Source of the DNA: Mongoliibacter sp.
GTDB lineage: Bacteria > Bacteroidota > Bacteroidia > Cytophagales > Cyclobacteriaceae
Reading direction: 5' to 3'
Length of the DNA: 48,286 nucleotides
NCBI RefSeq assembly: GCF_007692705.1
Contig: NZ_REBN01000148.1
Span: 1 to 48,286, forward strand
Part shown: positions 24,665 to 32,589 of the stretch, in pieces
Numbering within the stretch: the first letter of the stretch is position 1
Layout of the letters: each line of letters starts with the position of its first letter
Made by a program: the position numbers and the translations under genes
The notes under the pieces: generated by a model
Seen by the model: the letters and a program-made list of their open reading frames with translations, nothing else
The model's database searches: none
Told to the model about the DNA's origin: nothing

Positions 24665-26413
24665 TTATTTATTGGTTTGAGAGGCGTATGGATAATATTT
24701 TTCAAACAGATCCTGATCAATGTCATTATCAAAAGCAGATAGAGCTAGGTTATCATCGAGGAAAATATGATCTCCACCGATACATTCCAATATCGCCCAC
24801 CTGTTTAAAACATCCCTGACAGGCCCCTTAATACTACTCATACAAACGTCTACCCCATTCTTTCTCCAAGACAAAATCCATTCATTTAGCTCATGGGCAC
24901 CGGTACTGTCCAGGTTGGTTACACTTTCCATATTAAAGACAATCATCTTTACCTTCTCATCCTTTTCTTCGATCCACTTATCAATTTTATTTTTGATATA
25001 TTCTACATTAGCGAAATAAATGGGCCCATCAATCCTCACCATCAGCAGGTCTTTTCTGCTTTCCAGGTCGGGGAATCTGGCAATATTTCTGAAAATATTA
25101 GTACCCGGAACCCGGCCCAATTGAGCCATGTGAGGTGTGGAAGCCCTATAAATAACCACCAAAAGCGACAAAACCATTCCTGCAATTATTCCGATTTCAA
25201 TTCCCAAAGTCAGGGTGATCAGGAATGTGGCAATCAACATGGCAAAATCTGCTTTATCTTTCTTCCAAAGGTGCATGGGCTCTTTAAAATCAATCAAACC
25301 AGAAACAGCCACTAAAACCACAGCAGCTAAAATAGCACTGGGTAGGTTATAGAATAAGCCCGTAAAAAATAAAAGTGTCAGTACGATCAAAACTGCTGAA
25401 ATAATGGATGCCATGGTGGTTTTAGCCCCTGCTTCATTGTTTACAGCTGTTCTGGAAAATCCACCAGTAACTGGGTATCCTTTGAAAAATGCAGCCCCAA
25501 AATTTGCCATTCCCAGTCCTATCAACTCCTGATTAGCATCCAGTTTATAGTTTTTGTGTTTGGCTTGAATGGTTTTTGCCACCGCAAAACTTTCAGCAAA
25601 TCCCACTAATGAAATAGTAAGTGCTATGGGAACCAAACTTCTCCAAACCCCCATGTCAAAAGAAGGTGAAGAAAAGGAAGGAAGGCCACTTGGAACATCG
25701 CCAACGATCTTCACTCCCATGGAGGTCAAATCAAATCCTGATACCAAAGCAATTCCAATAATTACAGCAACCAAGGGTGCTGGAAAGCTTTTATGAATCT
25801 TTTTCCCATACTTGATAATAATGATTCCAATTATGCCTATCGCGAAAGTTATCCAATGAATATCTCCTATGTTTTGCCAGATGGCCACAAACATTTCCTG
25901 TATGTGTTCAGAATTAGGCAAATTGATCCTTAAAAGATGTTTGACTTGGCTCAGTCCAATGATTATTGCTGCGGCGGAAGTAAATCCGTTGATGACAGGA
26001 TGAGAAAGAAAATTAACTACGAAGCCTAGCCTCAGCATTCCCATACCAAATTGGATCAGGCCTACCATAAAAGCCAGACTGAGTGCGTATACCAGGTATT
26101 GTTCAGGTGATTCAGGGTTCAAACCAGCTATTCCGGCTGCTGTCAAAAGGGAAACCATTGCAACAGGACCAACTGCTAGTTGCCTCGACGTTCCAAAAAT
26201 AGCATATAGCAGTAAAGGAACAGTAACCGCATACAATCCATGAATCGGTTCTAATCCCGCTAACATGGCATAGGCCATTCCTTGGGGAATTAACATTATC
26301 CCCACAGTCAGTCCTGCGGAAAGATCACCTTGCAGGTCTGTTTTTTTATAATTAGGTAACCAATCCAAAATTGGCATAAAGCCTTTTAAGGTCGTACTGA
26401 TACTTTTGTTCAT
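24665..26413 (-). CDS. SulP/SLC26-family anion transporter with STAS domain
   Basis: 582 residues from ATG 26413; an upstream TTG start is possible but adds an unlikely tail. The membrane domain has about 14 helices, with the SulP signatures LSAGLTVGIMLIPQGMAYAM at 28-47, VGPVAMVSLLTAAG, and FRNIARFPD at the linker. A cytoplasmic STAS domain covers about 455-565 (MVRIDGPIYFANVEYIK, IVFNMESVTNLDSTGAHELN). The family transports sulfate, bicarbonate, molybdate or dicarboxylates. The carbonic anhydrase gene begins one base after its stop, which favours bicarbonate (as in BicA-type or SulP-carbonic anhydrase fusions), although sulfate is not excluded. It is the first gene of the pair. Confidence 0.93.
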   Translation of the reverse strand: MNKSISTTLKGFMPILDWLPNYKKTDLQGDLSAGLTVGIMLIPQGMAYAMLAGLEPIHGLYAVTVPLLLYAIFGTSRQLAVGPVAMVSLLTAAGIAGLNPESPEQYLVYALSLAFMVGLIQFGMGMLRLGFVVNFLSHPVINGFTSAAAIIIGLSQVKHLLRINLPNSEHIQEMFVAIWQNIGDIHWITFAIGIIGIIIIKYGKKIHKSFPAPLVAVIIGIALVSGFDLTSMGVKIVGDVPSGLPSFSSPSFDMGVWRSLVPIALTISLVGFAESFAVAKTIQAKHKNYKLDANQELIGLGMANFGAAFFKGYPVTGGFSRTAVNNEAGAKTTMASIISAVLIVLTLLFFTGLFYNLPSAILAAVVLVAVSGLIDFKEPMHLWKKDKADFAMLIATFLITLTLGIEIGIIAGMVLSLLVVIYRASTPHMAQLGRVPGTNIFRNIARFPDLESRKDLLMVRIDGPIYFANVEYIKNKIDKWIEEKDEKVKMIVFNMESVTNLDSTGAHELNEWILSWRKNGVDVCMSSIKGPVRDVLNRWAILECIGGDHIFLDDNLALSAFDNDIDQDLFEKYYPYASQTNK

Positions 26414-26586
26414 GTGCGTAAAACTTGAATTGAAATTACTAAAAATCAGGTAGAATTCGCTACTACCCAATTACAGGAACAAAAGTCATCACAATTCAAG
26501 TAGGTTTTGGTGATGTTTGTTACATCTGTGGATTAAAAATGGACCTCAAAAAGCTTCTTGTGCCAGACTTAAATTATAAAAATTTT

Positions 26587-26611
26587 AATTATAGAAAAAC
26601 CTACTATAATT
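26587..26611 (-). terminator. Weak AT-rich hairpin after the NamZ-like gene
   Basis: AATTATAG at 26587-26594 pairs with CTATAATT at 26604-26611. It is downstream of the minus-strand gene at 26634, with a T-rich minus-strand tail. The stem is AT-rich, so the call is tentative. Confidence 0.3.
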
Positions 26612-26633
26612 CCCAATGAAACATACAGGCGGA

Positions 26634-27833
26634 TCAATACATCAAATACTTTTCCCTCATTTTTTTGTACTGATTCAAATCCTCCTGCCAAGTTGCCCTG
26701 ATCTCTTGCTCTGATTTACCAGCCAGGATATCTTTCCTCAGTTGATCAGTACCAGCCAACTTGTCAAAAAAGTTATTGAAAAACTTCTCTTTTTTGCCCG
26801 ATACTTCAAAGGCATGAAGCAAATATTCCAACGTGAATCTATGATCTAAGCTTTCATTCCTCAAATCGACACCATAACACTTCTTGCCTTTTTGAGGTGG
26901 GTTTTTGGACATTCCATCAATACTTACCGGAGTGAATGTGAAATCTCCAAACTTAGGATCAGGATAACCATATACCTGAAATGGAAATGTGGTACCTCTT
27001 CCCAATGAAACATCCGTTCCTTCAAAATAACAAAGGGATGGATAAAGTCTTATAGACAAGTCATTGGGGAGATTTGGAGAAGGTTTTACCTGAAGGCTAT
27101 ATGGATCTGCATGTGTCCAATTACTTACGGGAATCACTTGAATATCTGCCTTCACTTTATTTTTAAGCCAACCTTCGCCATTGATCATATTGGCAAGCTC
27201 ACCCACACTCAAGCCATGTACTACAGGTATAGGGTGCATTCCCACAAAACTCTCAAAACCTTTTTTCAAAACAGGTCCATCTATATAATCTCCATTTGGG
27301 TTAGGTCTGTCCAAAATCAAAAGGGGCATTTTATTTTCCGCACAGCTTTCCATTACATAATGCATGGTGCTGATATAGGTGTAAAACCTGACCCCAACAT
27401 CCTGAAGATCATAAATCAGAATATCTATATCAGCAAGCGTCTGAGCCGAAGGTTTTTTTTGATCTCCATACAAGGATACTACAGGAAGCCCTGTGGTTTT
27501 ATCAATTTCAGATTTCACAACTTCCCCTGCATCCGCATCTCCCCTAAATCCATGCTCCGGTACAAATACCTTCACCACATCAATCCCTTCCATCATAAGG
27601 AAATCTACCAAGTGCATATTATTCTGCGAGGAGAGAATGGATGTCTGATTGACGACAAGTCCTACCCTTTTACCTTCCAAAAGATGAAGGTATTTATCGG
27701 GTTGGTCTGCTGCAGGAAGAATGTTATCTTCTACCGATTCTCTTGAATGGTCTGTATTATCTTCTTTATTTTTACAAAAAGCCAGGGTATGGAGTAAAAA
27801 AGTGAAAAGAAACATCAATTTGAATACCTTCAT
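26634..27833 (-). CDS. namZ: Exo-beta-N-acetylmuramidase NamZ-like protein (DUF1343, GH171)
   Basis: 399 residues. The N-terminus MKVFKLMFLFTFLLHTLAFCKNKED is an export signal; Cys20 could be a lipoprotein anchor, although Phe before Cys is unusual. The DUF1343 motifs follow: LLEGKRVGLVVNQTS at 51-65, VFVPEHGFRGDADAGE, DIDILIYDLQDVGVRFYTYIS, and LLILDRPNPNGDYIDGPVL. Then come HPIPVVHGLSVGELANMING, PSPNLPNDLSIRLYPSLCYF and FEGTDVSLGRGTTFPFQ. Characterised members (B. subtilis YbbC, Tannerella NamZ) release N-acetylmuramic acid from peptidoglycan fragments. Here it should work in the periplasm, in wall recycling or scavenging. It is divergent from the permease gene, 48 bases away. No MurNAc catabolic genes are next to it. 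Confidence 0.88.
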   Translation of the reverse strand: MKVFKLMFLFTFLLHTLAFCKNKEDNTDHSRESVEDNILPAADQPDKYLHLLEGKRVGLVVNQTSILSSQNNMHLVDFLMMEGIDVVKVFVPEHGFRGDADAGEVVKSEIDKTTGLPVVSLYGDQKKPSAQTLADIDILIYDLQDVGVRFYTYISTMHYVMESCAENKMPLLILDRPNPNGDYIDGPVLKKGFESFVGMHPIPVVHGLSVGELANMINGEGWLKNKVKADIQVIPVSNWTHADPYSLQVKPSPNLPNDLSIRLYPSLCYFEGTDVSLGRGTTFPFQVYGYPDPKFGDFTFTPVSIDGMSKNPPQKGKKCYGVDLRNESLDHRFTLEYLLHAFEVSGKKEKFFNNFFDKLAGTDQLRKDILAGKSEQEIRATWQEDLNQYKKMREKYLMY

Positions 27834-27855
27834 ACTTATTTTGCGCTAGATTTTA

Positions 27856-27879
27856 ACTAAAATACTAAAATACTAAAAT
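27856..27879. repeat. Three perfect 8-nt tandem repeats (ACTAAAAT)
   Basis: ACTAAAAT occurs three times without a break between the divergent NamZ and permease genes, ending two bases before the TTG start of the permease gene. Confidence 0.8.
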
Positions 27880-27881
27880 CC

Positions 27882-29099
27882 TTGAACCTTTCTTATTTCA
27901 TTGCTAAAAGAATCAGTTTTAAACGTACCGGCGGTTTTACTGGAACCATTCATAGGATTGCTGTGGCTTCAGTGGCCATAGGTATAGCTGTATCTCTGAT
28001 TTCATTTATGATCTTGGGAGGTTTCCAACAAGAAATTTCTGACAAAGTTTTTTCATTTACCGGGCATTTTCAGGTCATGAAATTTATGTCCAGCAATGCC
28101 TTTGAAGAAAGTCCAACTTCCAAGAATTCTGACTTTTACCAAAACTATCCTCAGAATGAACACATCAAGCATGTACAGGTCTTTGCACATAAACCAGGTC
28201 TACTCAAAGGAGAAGATGAGGTAGAAGGCGTACTCATGAAGGGCGTAGGGCCTGACTTCGATAGCCTTACCTTTAAAAGTTCTCTGGTGAAAGGGCGCTT
28301 TATACAGTTCAGTGATTCTTCTGCAGTCAATGAAGTAGTCTTGAGTACCAAAATAGCAAATAAGTTGCTTTTGGATGTGGGGGACCGTGTCATCATGTAT
28401 TTTGTGCAGGATCCTCCAAGGTTCCGAAGGCTGGAAATAGTGGGGCTATATGAAACATTTTTGGAAAACTTCGATGACAAGATCATCTTGGGAGATATAC
28501 AAACTATCCGAAACCTAAATGGCTGGACAGAAGATCAGGTAGGTGGATTTGAAATATTTGTCAATAACCCGAATCAATTAGAGTCCATACAAAGGCCTAT
28601 TTATGACAAACTGGATTATGACCTAAGGCTTATAGACATCAAAGATAAATACCTGGAGATATTTGATTGGCTTCAGTTGCTCAATAATAACGTTTATGTT
28701 TTTCTTAGCCTGATTCTTTTTGTAGCCGCATTCAATATGGTATCCATCCTTTTTATCCTCATCATGGAAAGAACACAAATGATAGGAATTCTGAAGGCAT
28801 TGGGTACTCGGAATAAACAGATAAGAAGAATTTTTGTGTGGAACGGGGTGAGGATCATTGGCAGGGGCTTGGTTATCGGTAACTCGCTGGCACTGACCCT
28901 AGGTTCCTTGCAGGATAAATTCAAATTGATCCCATTGGAACCCGAAAGCTATTACATGAGCTTTGTTCCCATATTTTGGAACTGGCCTGTATTTATTTTG
29001 ATCAATATTGCTGTGCTCGTGGTTACGACCTTGGTTCTTTTCATACCCGCAATGCTCATTAGCAACATACATCCAATCAGGGCGATACGGTTTGATTAG
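27882..29099 (+). CDS. LolC/LolE-type ABC transporter permease (FtsX family)
   Basis: 405 residues. The start is TTG: MNLSYFIAKRISFKRTGGF matches the usual beginning of this family, and no ATG gives it. Membrane helix 1 (IAVASVAIGIAVSLISFMIL) is followed by a periplasmic MacB-like domain of about 200 residues (LLDVGDRVIMYFVQDPPRFRR). Three more helices close the protein (VYVFLSLILFVAAFNMVSI, GVRIIGRGLVIGNSLAL, FILINIAVLVVTTLVLFIP), and the end is NIHPIRAIRFD. This is the lipoprotein-releasing (LolCE-like) permease layout. The ATPase partner LolD is not adjacent. Its 3' end overlaps the convergent glycosyltransferase gene by 23 bases. Confidence 0.9.
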   Translation: MNLSYFIAKRISFKRTGGFTGTIHRIAVASVAIGIAVSLISFMILGGFQQEISDKVFSFTGHFQVMKFMSSNAFEESPTSKNSDFYQNYPQNEHIKHVQVFAHKPGLLKGEDEVEGVLMKGVGPDFDSLTFKSSLVKGRFIQFSDSSAVNEVVLSTKIANKLLLDVGDRVIMYFVQDPPRFRRLEIVGLYETFLENFDDKIILGDIQTIRNLNGWTEDQVGGFEIFVNNPNQLESIQRPIYDKLDYDLRLIDIKDKYLEIFDWLQLLNNNVYVFLSLILFVAAFNMVSILFILIMERTQMIGILKALGTRNKQIRRIFVWNGVRIIGRGLVIGNSLALTLGSLQDKFKLIPLEPESYYMSFVPIFWNWPVFILINIAVLVVTTLVLFIPAMLISNIHPIRAIRFD

Positions 29100-29829
29100 G
29101 CTTATACCTTTTGAAAAAGCTTTTGAATTTCATGTACAAAACACCGAATACGGCTTCTCTAAAAATATGAGTACTCATTTTGGAAGTTCCTTTGGTCCTG
29201 TCTGTAAAAATAATGGGTATCTCAAGGATTTTAAAGCCAAGCTTCCAGGCTGTAAACTTCATTTCAATCTGGAAAGCGTATCCGATAAACTTGATCTTTT
29301 CCAGATTCATTGAAGCCAAAACTTTCCTGGAATAACATTTGAAACCTGCTGTGGCATCCTTGATAGGCATCCCGGTGACAATCTGCACATATTTGCTTGC
29401 GAAAAATGACATCAGCACCCTTCCCATTGGCCAATTGACCACATTCACACCAGTAATATAACGGGATCCAATGACCATATCCACATCAGGATCTGCACAT
29501 GCCTCATAAAGTTTTATGAGGTCTTTGGGATTATGAGAAAAATCGGCATCCATTTCAAAAATATATTCATATCCATGATTCAATGCGTATTTAAAACCCT
29601 CTATATAGGCAGTTCCAAGTCCCTGTTTCCCCTTTCGCTCCATCAGAAACAAACGGTTAGGAAAAGATTTCTGTAGTTCCTTAACTAGTGCCGCAGTACC
29701 GTCCGGAGAACCATCATCAATAACCAAAAGCTCAAATTCCCCCATCAATTCCATGATTTCCAGTATAATATCCTGGATATTCTCCTTTTCGTTGTAGGTA
29801 GGAATGATGACTAATTTATCTTTCTTCAT
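29077..29829 (-). CDS. Polyprenol monophosphomannose synthase-like glycosyltransferase (GT2)
   Basis: 250 residues from ATG 29829; a start at 29838 adds three residues. A GT-A fold shows VIIPTYNEKENIQ at the N-terminus, LLVIDDGSPDGTA, GKQGLGTAYIEGFKYAL, and the metal-binding EMDADFSHNP. Further on are DVDMVIGSRYITG, DATAGFKCYSRKVL and IFTDRTKGTSKM. These match DPM1-type enzymes, which move mannose (or glucose) from GDP or UDP sugars to a polyprenyl phosphate at the inner membrane. There is no C-terminal membrane anchor. The sugar is likely mannose and feeds surface glycan or protein glycosylation, by inference. It is convergent with the permease gene, sharing 23 bases of coding sequence at the ends. 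Confidence 0.9.
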   Translation of the reverse strand: MKKDKLVIIPTYNEKENIQDIILEIMELMGEFELLVIDDGSPDGTAALVKELQKSFPNRLFLMERKGKQGLGTAYIEGFKYALNHGYEYIFEMDADFSHNPKDLIKLYEACADPDVDMVIGSRYITGVNVVNWPMGRVLMSFFASKYVQIVTGMPIKDATAGFKCYSRKVLASMNLEKIKFIGYAFQIEMKFTAWKLGFKILEIPIIFTDRTKGTSKMSTHIFREAVFGVLYMKFKSFFKRYKPNQTVSP

Positions 29830-29842
29830 AAAATACAAAAAT

Positions 29843-29850
29843 CAAAAATA
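29843..29850 (-). promoter_or_regulatory. TAnnTTTG -7 box upstream of the glycosyltransferase gene
   Basis: On the minus strand this reads TATTTTTG, 13 bases before the ATG. No TTG at 17-21 bases was found; the nearest is at spacing 14. Confidence 0.35.
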
Positions 29851-29935
29851 AGATTTCTAAGACGCAATTTCTGCTTTGAGCCTGTAAAATGCCAAAATCA
29901 CACTAATTTTACTAAAATTTAACAATGGGATACAT

Positions 29936-30814
29936 ATGAAAATTGGAGTGGTTTCCTATGAAGCAAGGGGTTCTTCTTACACTGCTTCTTCAGTGGTAGA
30001 CGAGGATTTGGTACTGGAAGAAATTTTAAATGAACTGGGTGTAAATTTCAAATTTGAAATTTGGTCAGACGATTCTGTTCGATGGGAAAATTACGATCTT
30101 ATATTGATCAAATCTCCATGGGATTATTTTGACCGCTATGCTGAATTTTTGGATTGGTGCAATAAAATAAAAAGTCTTGGACTCCCTGTGTATAATAACA
30201 TAGATACCATTATCTGGAACTCCGATAAGTGGTACTTGAAGGAAATTCAGGAAAAAGGTTACCCAATAGTGCCCACACAATTTATAAGAAAATCCGAAAT
30301 GCCAGATATAAGAGGCGCTTTCCATCAGTTTGAAACTGATAAACTTATATTTAAGCCAACAGTGAGCGGTGGGGCCAAAAATACCCTTAAAATATTAAAA
30401 GAGTCATGGCTTGAAAATAAAGAACAAATTCTCTCCCTAATTAAAGAGGAGGATTTCATGCTTCAGCCCTTTGTCAAGGAAGTTGCTGAAATTGGAGAAT
30501 ATTCTTACATATTCTTTAAGGAGAACTTTTCCCATGCCATTCTCAAAACTGCCAAATCAGGTGATTTCCGAGTACAACATTTTTTTGGAGGCAGTATTCA
30601 AAATATAGTTCCAGACATAAAGGAGTTGACATATATTCAAAAACTGGTAGATGAATTTGCCAAAAACAGCCTTTATGCCCGTGTAGATGGTGTATGGATT
30701 GAAGGTGTTTTTTACCTGATGGAATTAGAATTGATTGAACCCTATTTGTTTCTCTTCACTTCCGACAAAGCAAGGGAAAATTATAAAAATGCTTTGAAAG
30801 AGGTTTTTAAATGA
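29936..30814 (+). CDS. ATP-grasp superfamily protein
   Basis: 292 residues. The pre-ATP-grasp part shows DLILIKSPWDYFDRYAEFLDW and PVYNNIDTIIWNSDKWYL. The ATP-grasp domain contains KLIFKPTVSGGAKNTL (ATP-binding Lys and Gly-rich loop), EDFMLQPFVKEVAEIGEYSYI, AILKTAKSGDFRVQHFFGGS, and YARVDGVWIEGVFYLMELELIEPYLF, which supplies the magnesium-binding Glu pair (split across residues 243-268). This is the RimK/glutathione-synthetase-like layout, close to orphan proteins that join a carboxylate to an amine or amino acid. Neither substrate is apparent and no peptide or siderophore genes are near. It is a single gene with no partner; family certain, reaction unknown. Confidence 0.85.
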   Translation: MKIGVVSYEARGSSYTASSVVDEDLVLEEILNELGVNFKFEIWSDDSVRWENYDLILIKSPWDYFDRYAEFLDWCNKIKSLGLPVYNNIDTIIWNSDKWYLKEIQEKGYPIVPTQFIRKSEMPDIRGAFHQFETDKLIFKPTVSGGAKNTLKILKESWLENKEQILSLIKEEDFMLQPFVKEVAEIGEYSYIFFKENFSHAILKTAKSGDFRVQHFFGGSIQNIVPDIKELTYIQKLVDEFAKNSLYARVDGVWIEGVFYLMELELIEPYLFLFTSDKARENYKNALKEVFK

Positions 30815-30860
30815 AATATTGTAGAAATATGTTTCATGAAATATGCCTTCGGCGATATAG
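30813..30860. repeat. 48-nt direct repeat, copy A
   Basis: Matches 30975-31022 at 44 of 48 positions. It carries three GAAATA hexamers at 30813, 30824 and 30838, a perfect palindrome TTTCATGAAA at 30832-30841, and a hairpin-forming TGCCTTCGGC toward its end. Its first two bases overlap the stop codon of the ATP-grasp gene. Confidence 0.75.
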
Positions 30861-30974
30861 ACTGAGTTATGAGTTTTATTGATATAGATACTTATGGATA
30901 TTTGCTGGACGATATTGATGGATATTGAATTAAGGTATAACTAAGTTAATTAATGCTGGAATTATAATTTCTCC

Positions 30975-31022
30975 GAAATATGGTAGAAATATGTTTCACG
31001 AAATATTCCTTCGGCGAAATAG
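30975..31022. repeat. 48-nt direct repeat, copy B
   Basis: Second copy of the element at 30813-30860, with four substitutions and no gaps. GAAATA hexamers lie at 30975, 30986 and 31000, with a fourth at 31016. The palindrome is changed to TTTCACGAAA. Confidence 0.75.
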
Positions 31023-31047
31023 GATAGGATCGTGTTTATATCTATCT

Positions 31048-31179
31048 TATTTCAACCCTATTTCTACTTTATTTCAATTGTATTTCAACCCTATTTCTAT
31101 CGTATTTCTACTTTATTTCAATTGTATTTCAACCCTATTTCTACCGTATTTCTACTTTATTTCAATTGTATTTCTACTT
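31048..31179. repeat. Array of twelve 11-nt TATTTC units
   Basis: Twelve contiguous 11-nt units all begin TATTTC, with TATTTCAACCC, TATTTCTAYCG, TATTTCTACTT and TATTTCAATTG recurring as a 44-nt higher-order block. A degenerate thirteenth unit precedes it at 31037-31047. The inverse of TATTTC is GAAATA, the hexamer of the neighbouring 48-nt repeats. The array lies between the ends of two convergent genes, with no coding role seen. Confidence 0.85.
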
Positions 31180-31218
31180 ATATAAGCCCTAATATCAGCT
31201 AAAGGATAAAGTAAAGTT

Positions 31219-32004
31219 TCACCCACACCTTTCCAACCAGAGTTTTGCATACCAACTTCCTTTGGCAGCTGCCTCCTGTAAGTCTTTACAGCCTGAAGGA
31301 TCGTTGATATTGAGTTTGGCATTTCCCCTACGCGCCAATGCTTCTATATGGTCTGGCCTGACCTGTAGCACTTCATCAAAGTCTTCCACTGCCCAGGAAG
31401 AATAACCAATCAGCATCCTTACTACTCCCCTATTGTATTTGGCGGGAAGATTATCAGGATCATATTTTAAACTCATGTTGAAGGATCCAGCTGCACCCAG
31501 CAAATCTCCTATCTGAGACCTTGCCATTCCCTGATAATAGTGCACGCGTGCATCCTCTGGCATCAATTCCTTGGCAATTTGCAAAAATTCATCAGCTTGA
31601 GTAAAACGTCTGTTTTTGATCATAGACCTACCCAATAGAAAAAGTATTTCAAAATCATCAGGATCTTTTTGAGCAGCCCTTAACAAGTAGATTTCTGCAT
31701 TCTTAAAATCATTTTTTTTCCAATAAAGCTTCCCTATACCTGCATATGCCTGCGCATATTGAGGATCTAATTTTAAAATAGATTCGTAATCCTTTTTCGC
31801 ATTAATAAAATCCTCAATTTCTTCATAAGATCTAGCCCTCATGTGAAGCGCCTTGATATCAGTCACATTTAGAAATAAAGCTTTAGAAAACTGGGAAACA
31901 GCCTTTTCATACTCTTCCTGCTGAAAGTAATATTCACCCTCTGTGTAAGAATTAAAACAGGATGAAAGCAAGATCAATAGGGCAATCGGAAAAACATACT
32001 TCAT
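31219..32004 (-). CDS. Tetratricopeptide-repeat lipoprotein
   Basis: 261 residues. MKYVFPIALLILLSSCFNSY is a lipoprotein signal with lipobox LSSC (Cys16), so the protein is anchored in a membrane, probably the outer one. The rest is about six TPR units, for example GEYYFQQEEYEKAVSQFSKA, AQAYAGIGKLYWKKNDFKNA, FEILFLLGRSMIKNRRFTQA, ARVHYYQGMARSQIGDLLGA, and LPAKYNRGVVRMLIGYSSWA. The last, with EALARRGNAKLNINDPSGCKDL, ends in a Sel1-like capping Cys. TPR lipoproteins serve as scaffolds in envelope complexes; no partner is evident. It faces the ATP-grasp gene across the repeat region and is divergent from the HMA-like gene. Confidence 0.9.
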   Translation of the reverse strand: MKYVFPIALLILLSSCFNSYTEGEYYFQQEEYEKAVSQFSKALFLNVTDIKALHMRARSYEEIEDFINAKKDYESILKLDPQYAQAYAGIGKLYWKKNDFKNAEIYLLRAAQKDPDDFEILFLLGRSMIKNRRFTQADEFLQIAKELMPEDARVHYYQGMARSQIGDLLGAAGSFNMSLKYDPDNLPAKYNRGVVRMLIGYSSWAVEDFDEVLQVRPDHIEALARRGNAKLNINDPSGCKDLQEAAAKGSWYAKLWLERCG

Positions 32005-32141
32005 TACATATCAAGGATTTATTTAAAACTAACAAACTAAAAGTAAAAATGTTACTCAAATCCATTTTTTTCAATGAGTGGTCATAATCCAAAAATTATA
32101 ATGGGTTCGTAAATCCTTATCGAACGAAATTTATTAATGAT

Positions 32142-32567
32142 ATGATCAAAAGAATATTATTCGGAATAATTTCAATAGCGGCCTTTTTCACTGCCATACT
32201 AGCCGTTCACATTTACATGGTCACTCAGCAAAAAGAAGGTGCAGTGACTTCATTGACCATGAGTAGAATCGATTTTCCAGAAGCTATAGAACCTGAAAAT
32301 GGAAATCAGATCAAATTACACCTTGTCCAATTAGAGGGAGTCAAGGATGTTAGGGTTAATTTTTCAAATGGGCATATCATATGTCTTTACGACAGGAAAG
32401 CTCAATCACCACATGATCTTGTAGCGTCCATCAATGAGAATTTTATGGAGCAAGCGAGTTTGTTTCAACCATCGGAAGAAATGCTTGCGCAGAGCTGTCC
32501 GGCAATAGATAAAAATTCAATCACCTACAAACTTGGTGCTTTTTTTCAAAAATCTTTCCAAAATTAA
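32142..32567 (+). CDS. Small membrane-anchored protein with HMA-like fold
   Basis: 141 residues. One N-terminal membrane helix (ILFGIISIAAFFTAILAVHIYMV, about 5-27, split across this helix) is followed by a periplasm-side domain. Residues 60-110 look like a beta-alpha-beta-beta-alpha-beta HMA fold: IKLHLVQLEGVKDVRVNFSN, IICLYDRKAQSPHDLVASIN. The CxxC metal site of true HMA domains is absent (LVQLEGV at that place), so metal binding there is unlikely. A single Cys in LAQSCPAID is further on. It is 22 bases upstream of the globin-like lipoprotein gene and is probably in the same transcript, which suggests they act together at the inner face of the envelope. The fold call is from pattern only. 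Confidence 0.55.
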   Translation: MIKRILFGIISIAAFFTAILAVHIYMVTQQKEGAVTSLTMSRIDFPEAIEPENGNQIKLHLVQLEGVKDVRVNFSNGHIICLYDRKAQSPHDLVASINENFMEQASLFQPSEEMLAQSCPAIDKNSITYKLGAFFQKSFQN

Positions 32568-32589
32568 TCTTTAACTAAACAATACAATT

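Noticed and set aside
24664-24732. Longer start for the carbonic anhydrase
   Set aside because: The added residues come from the end of the SulP gene read in another frame; ATG 24663 begins at the usual length.
26414-26470. Longer TTG start for the SulP transporter
   Set aside because: The added residues are unlike SulP N-termini; ATG 26413 precedes the typical beginning.
31048-31179. Possible CRISPR array
   Set aside because: Units are 11 nt and contiguous with no spacers, and there are no cas genes in the window.
30991-31185. Plus-strand open frame of 64 codons with a repeated Tyr-Phe-Asn pattern
   Set aside because: It is the translation of the 11-nt array (33 nt gives an 11-residue period); no start context and no globular composition.
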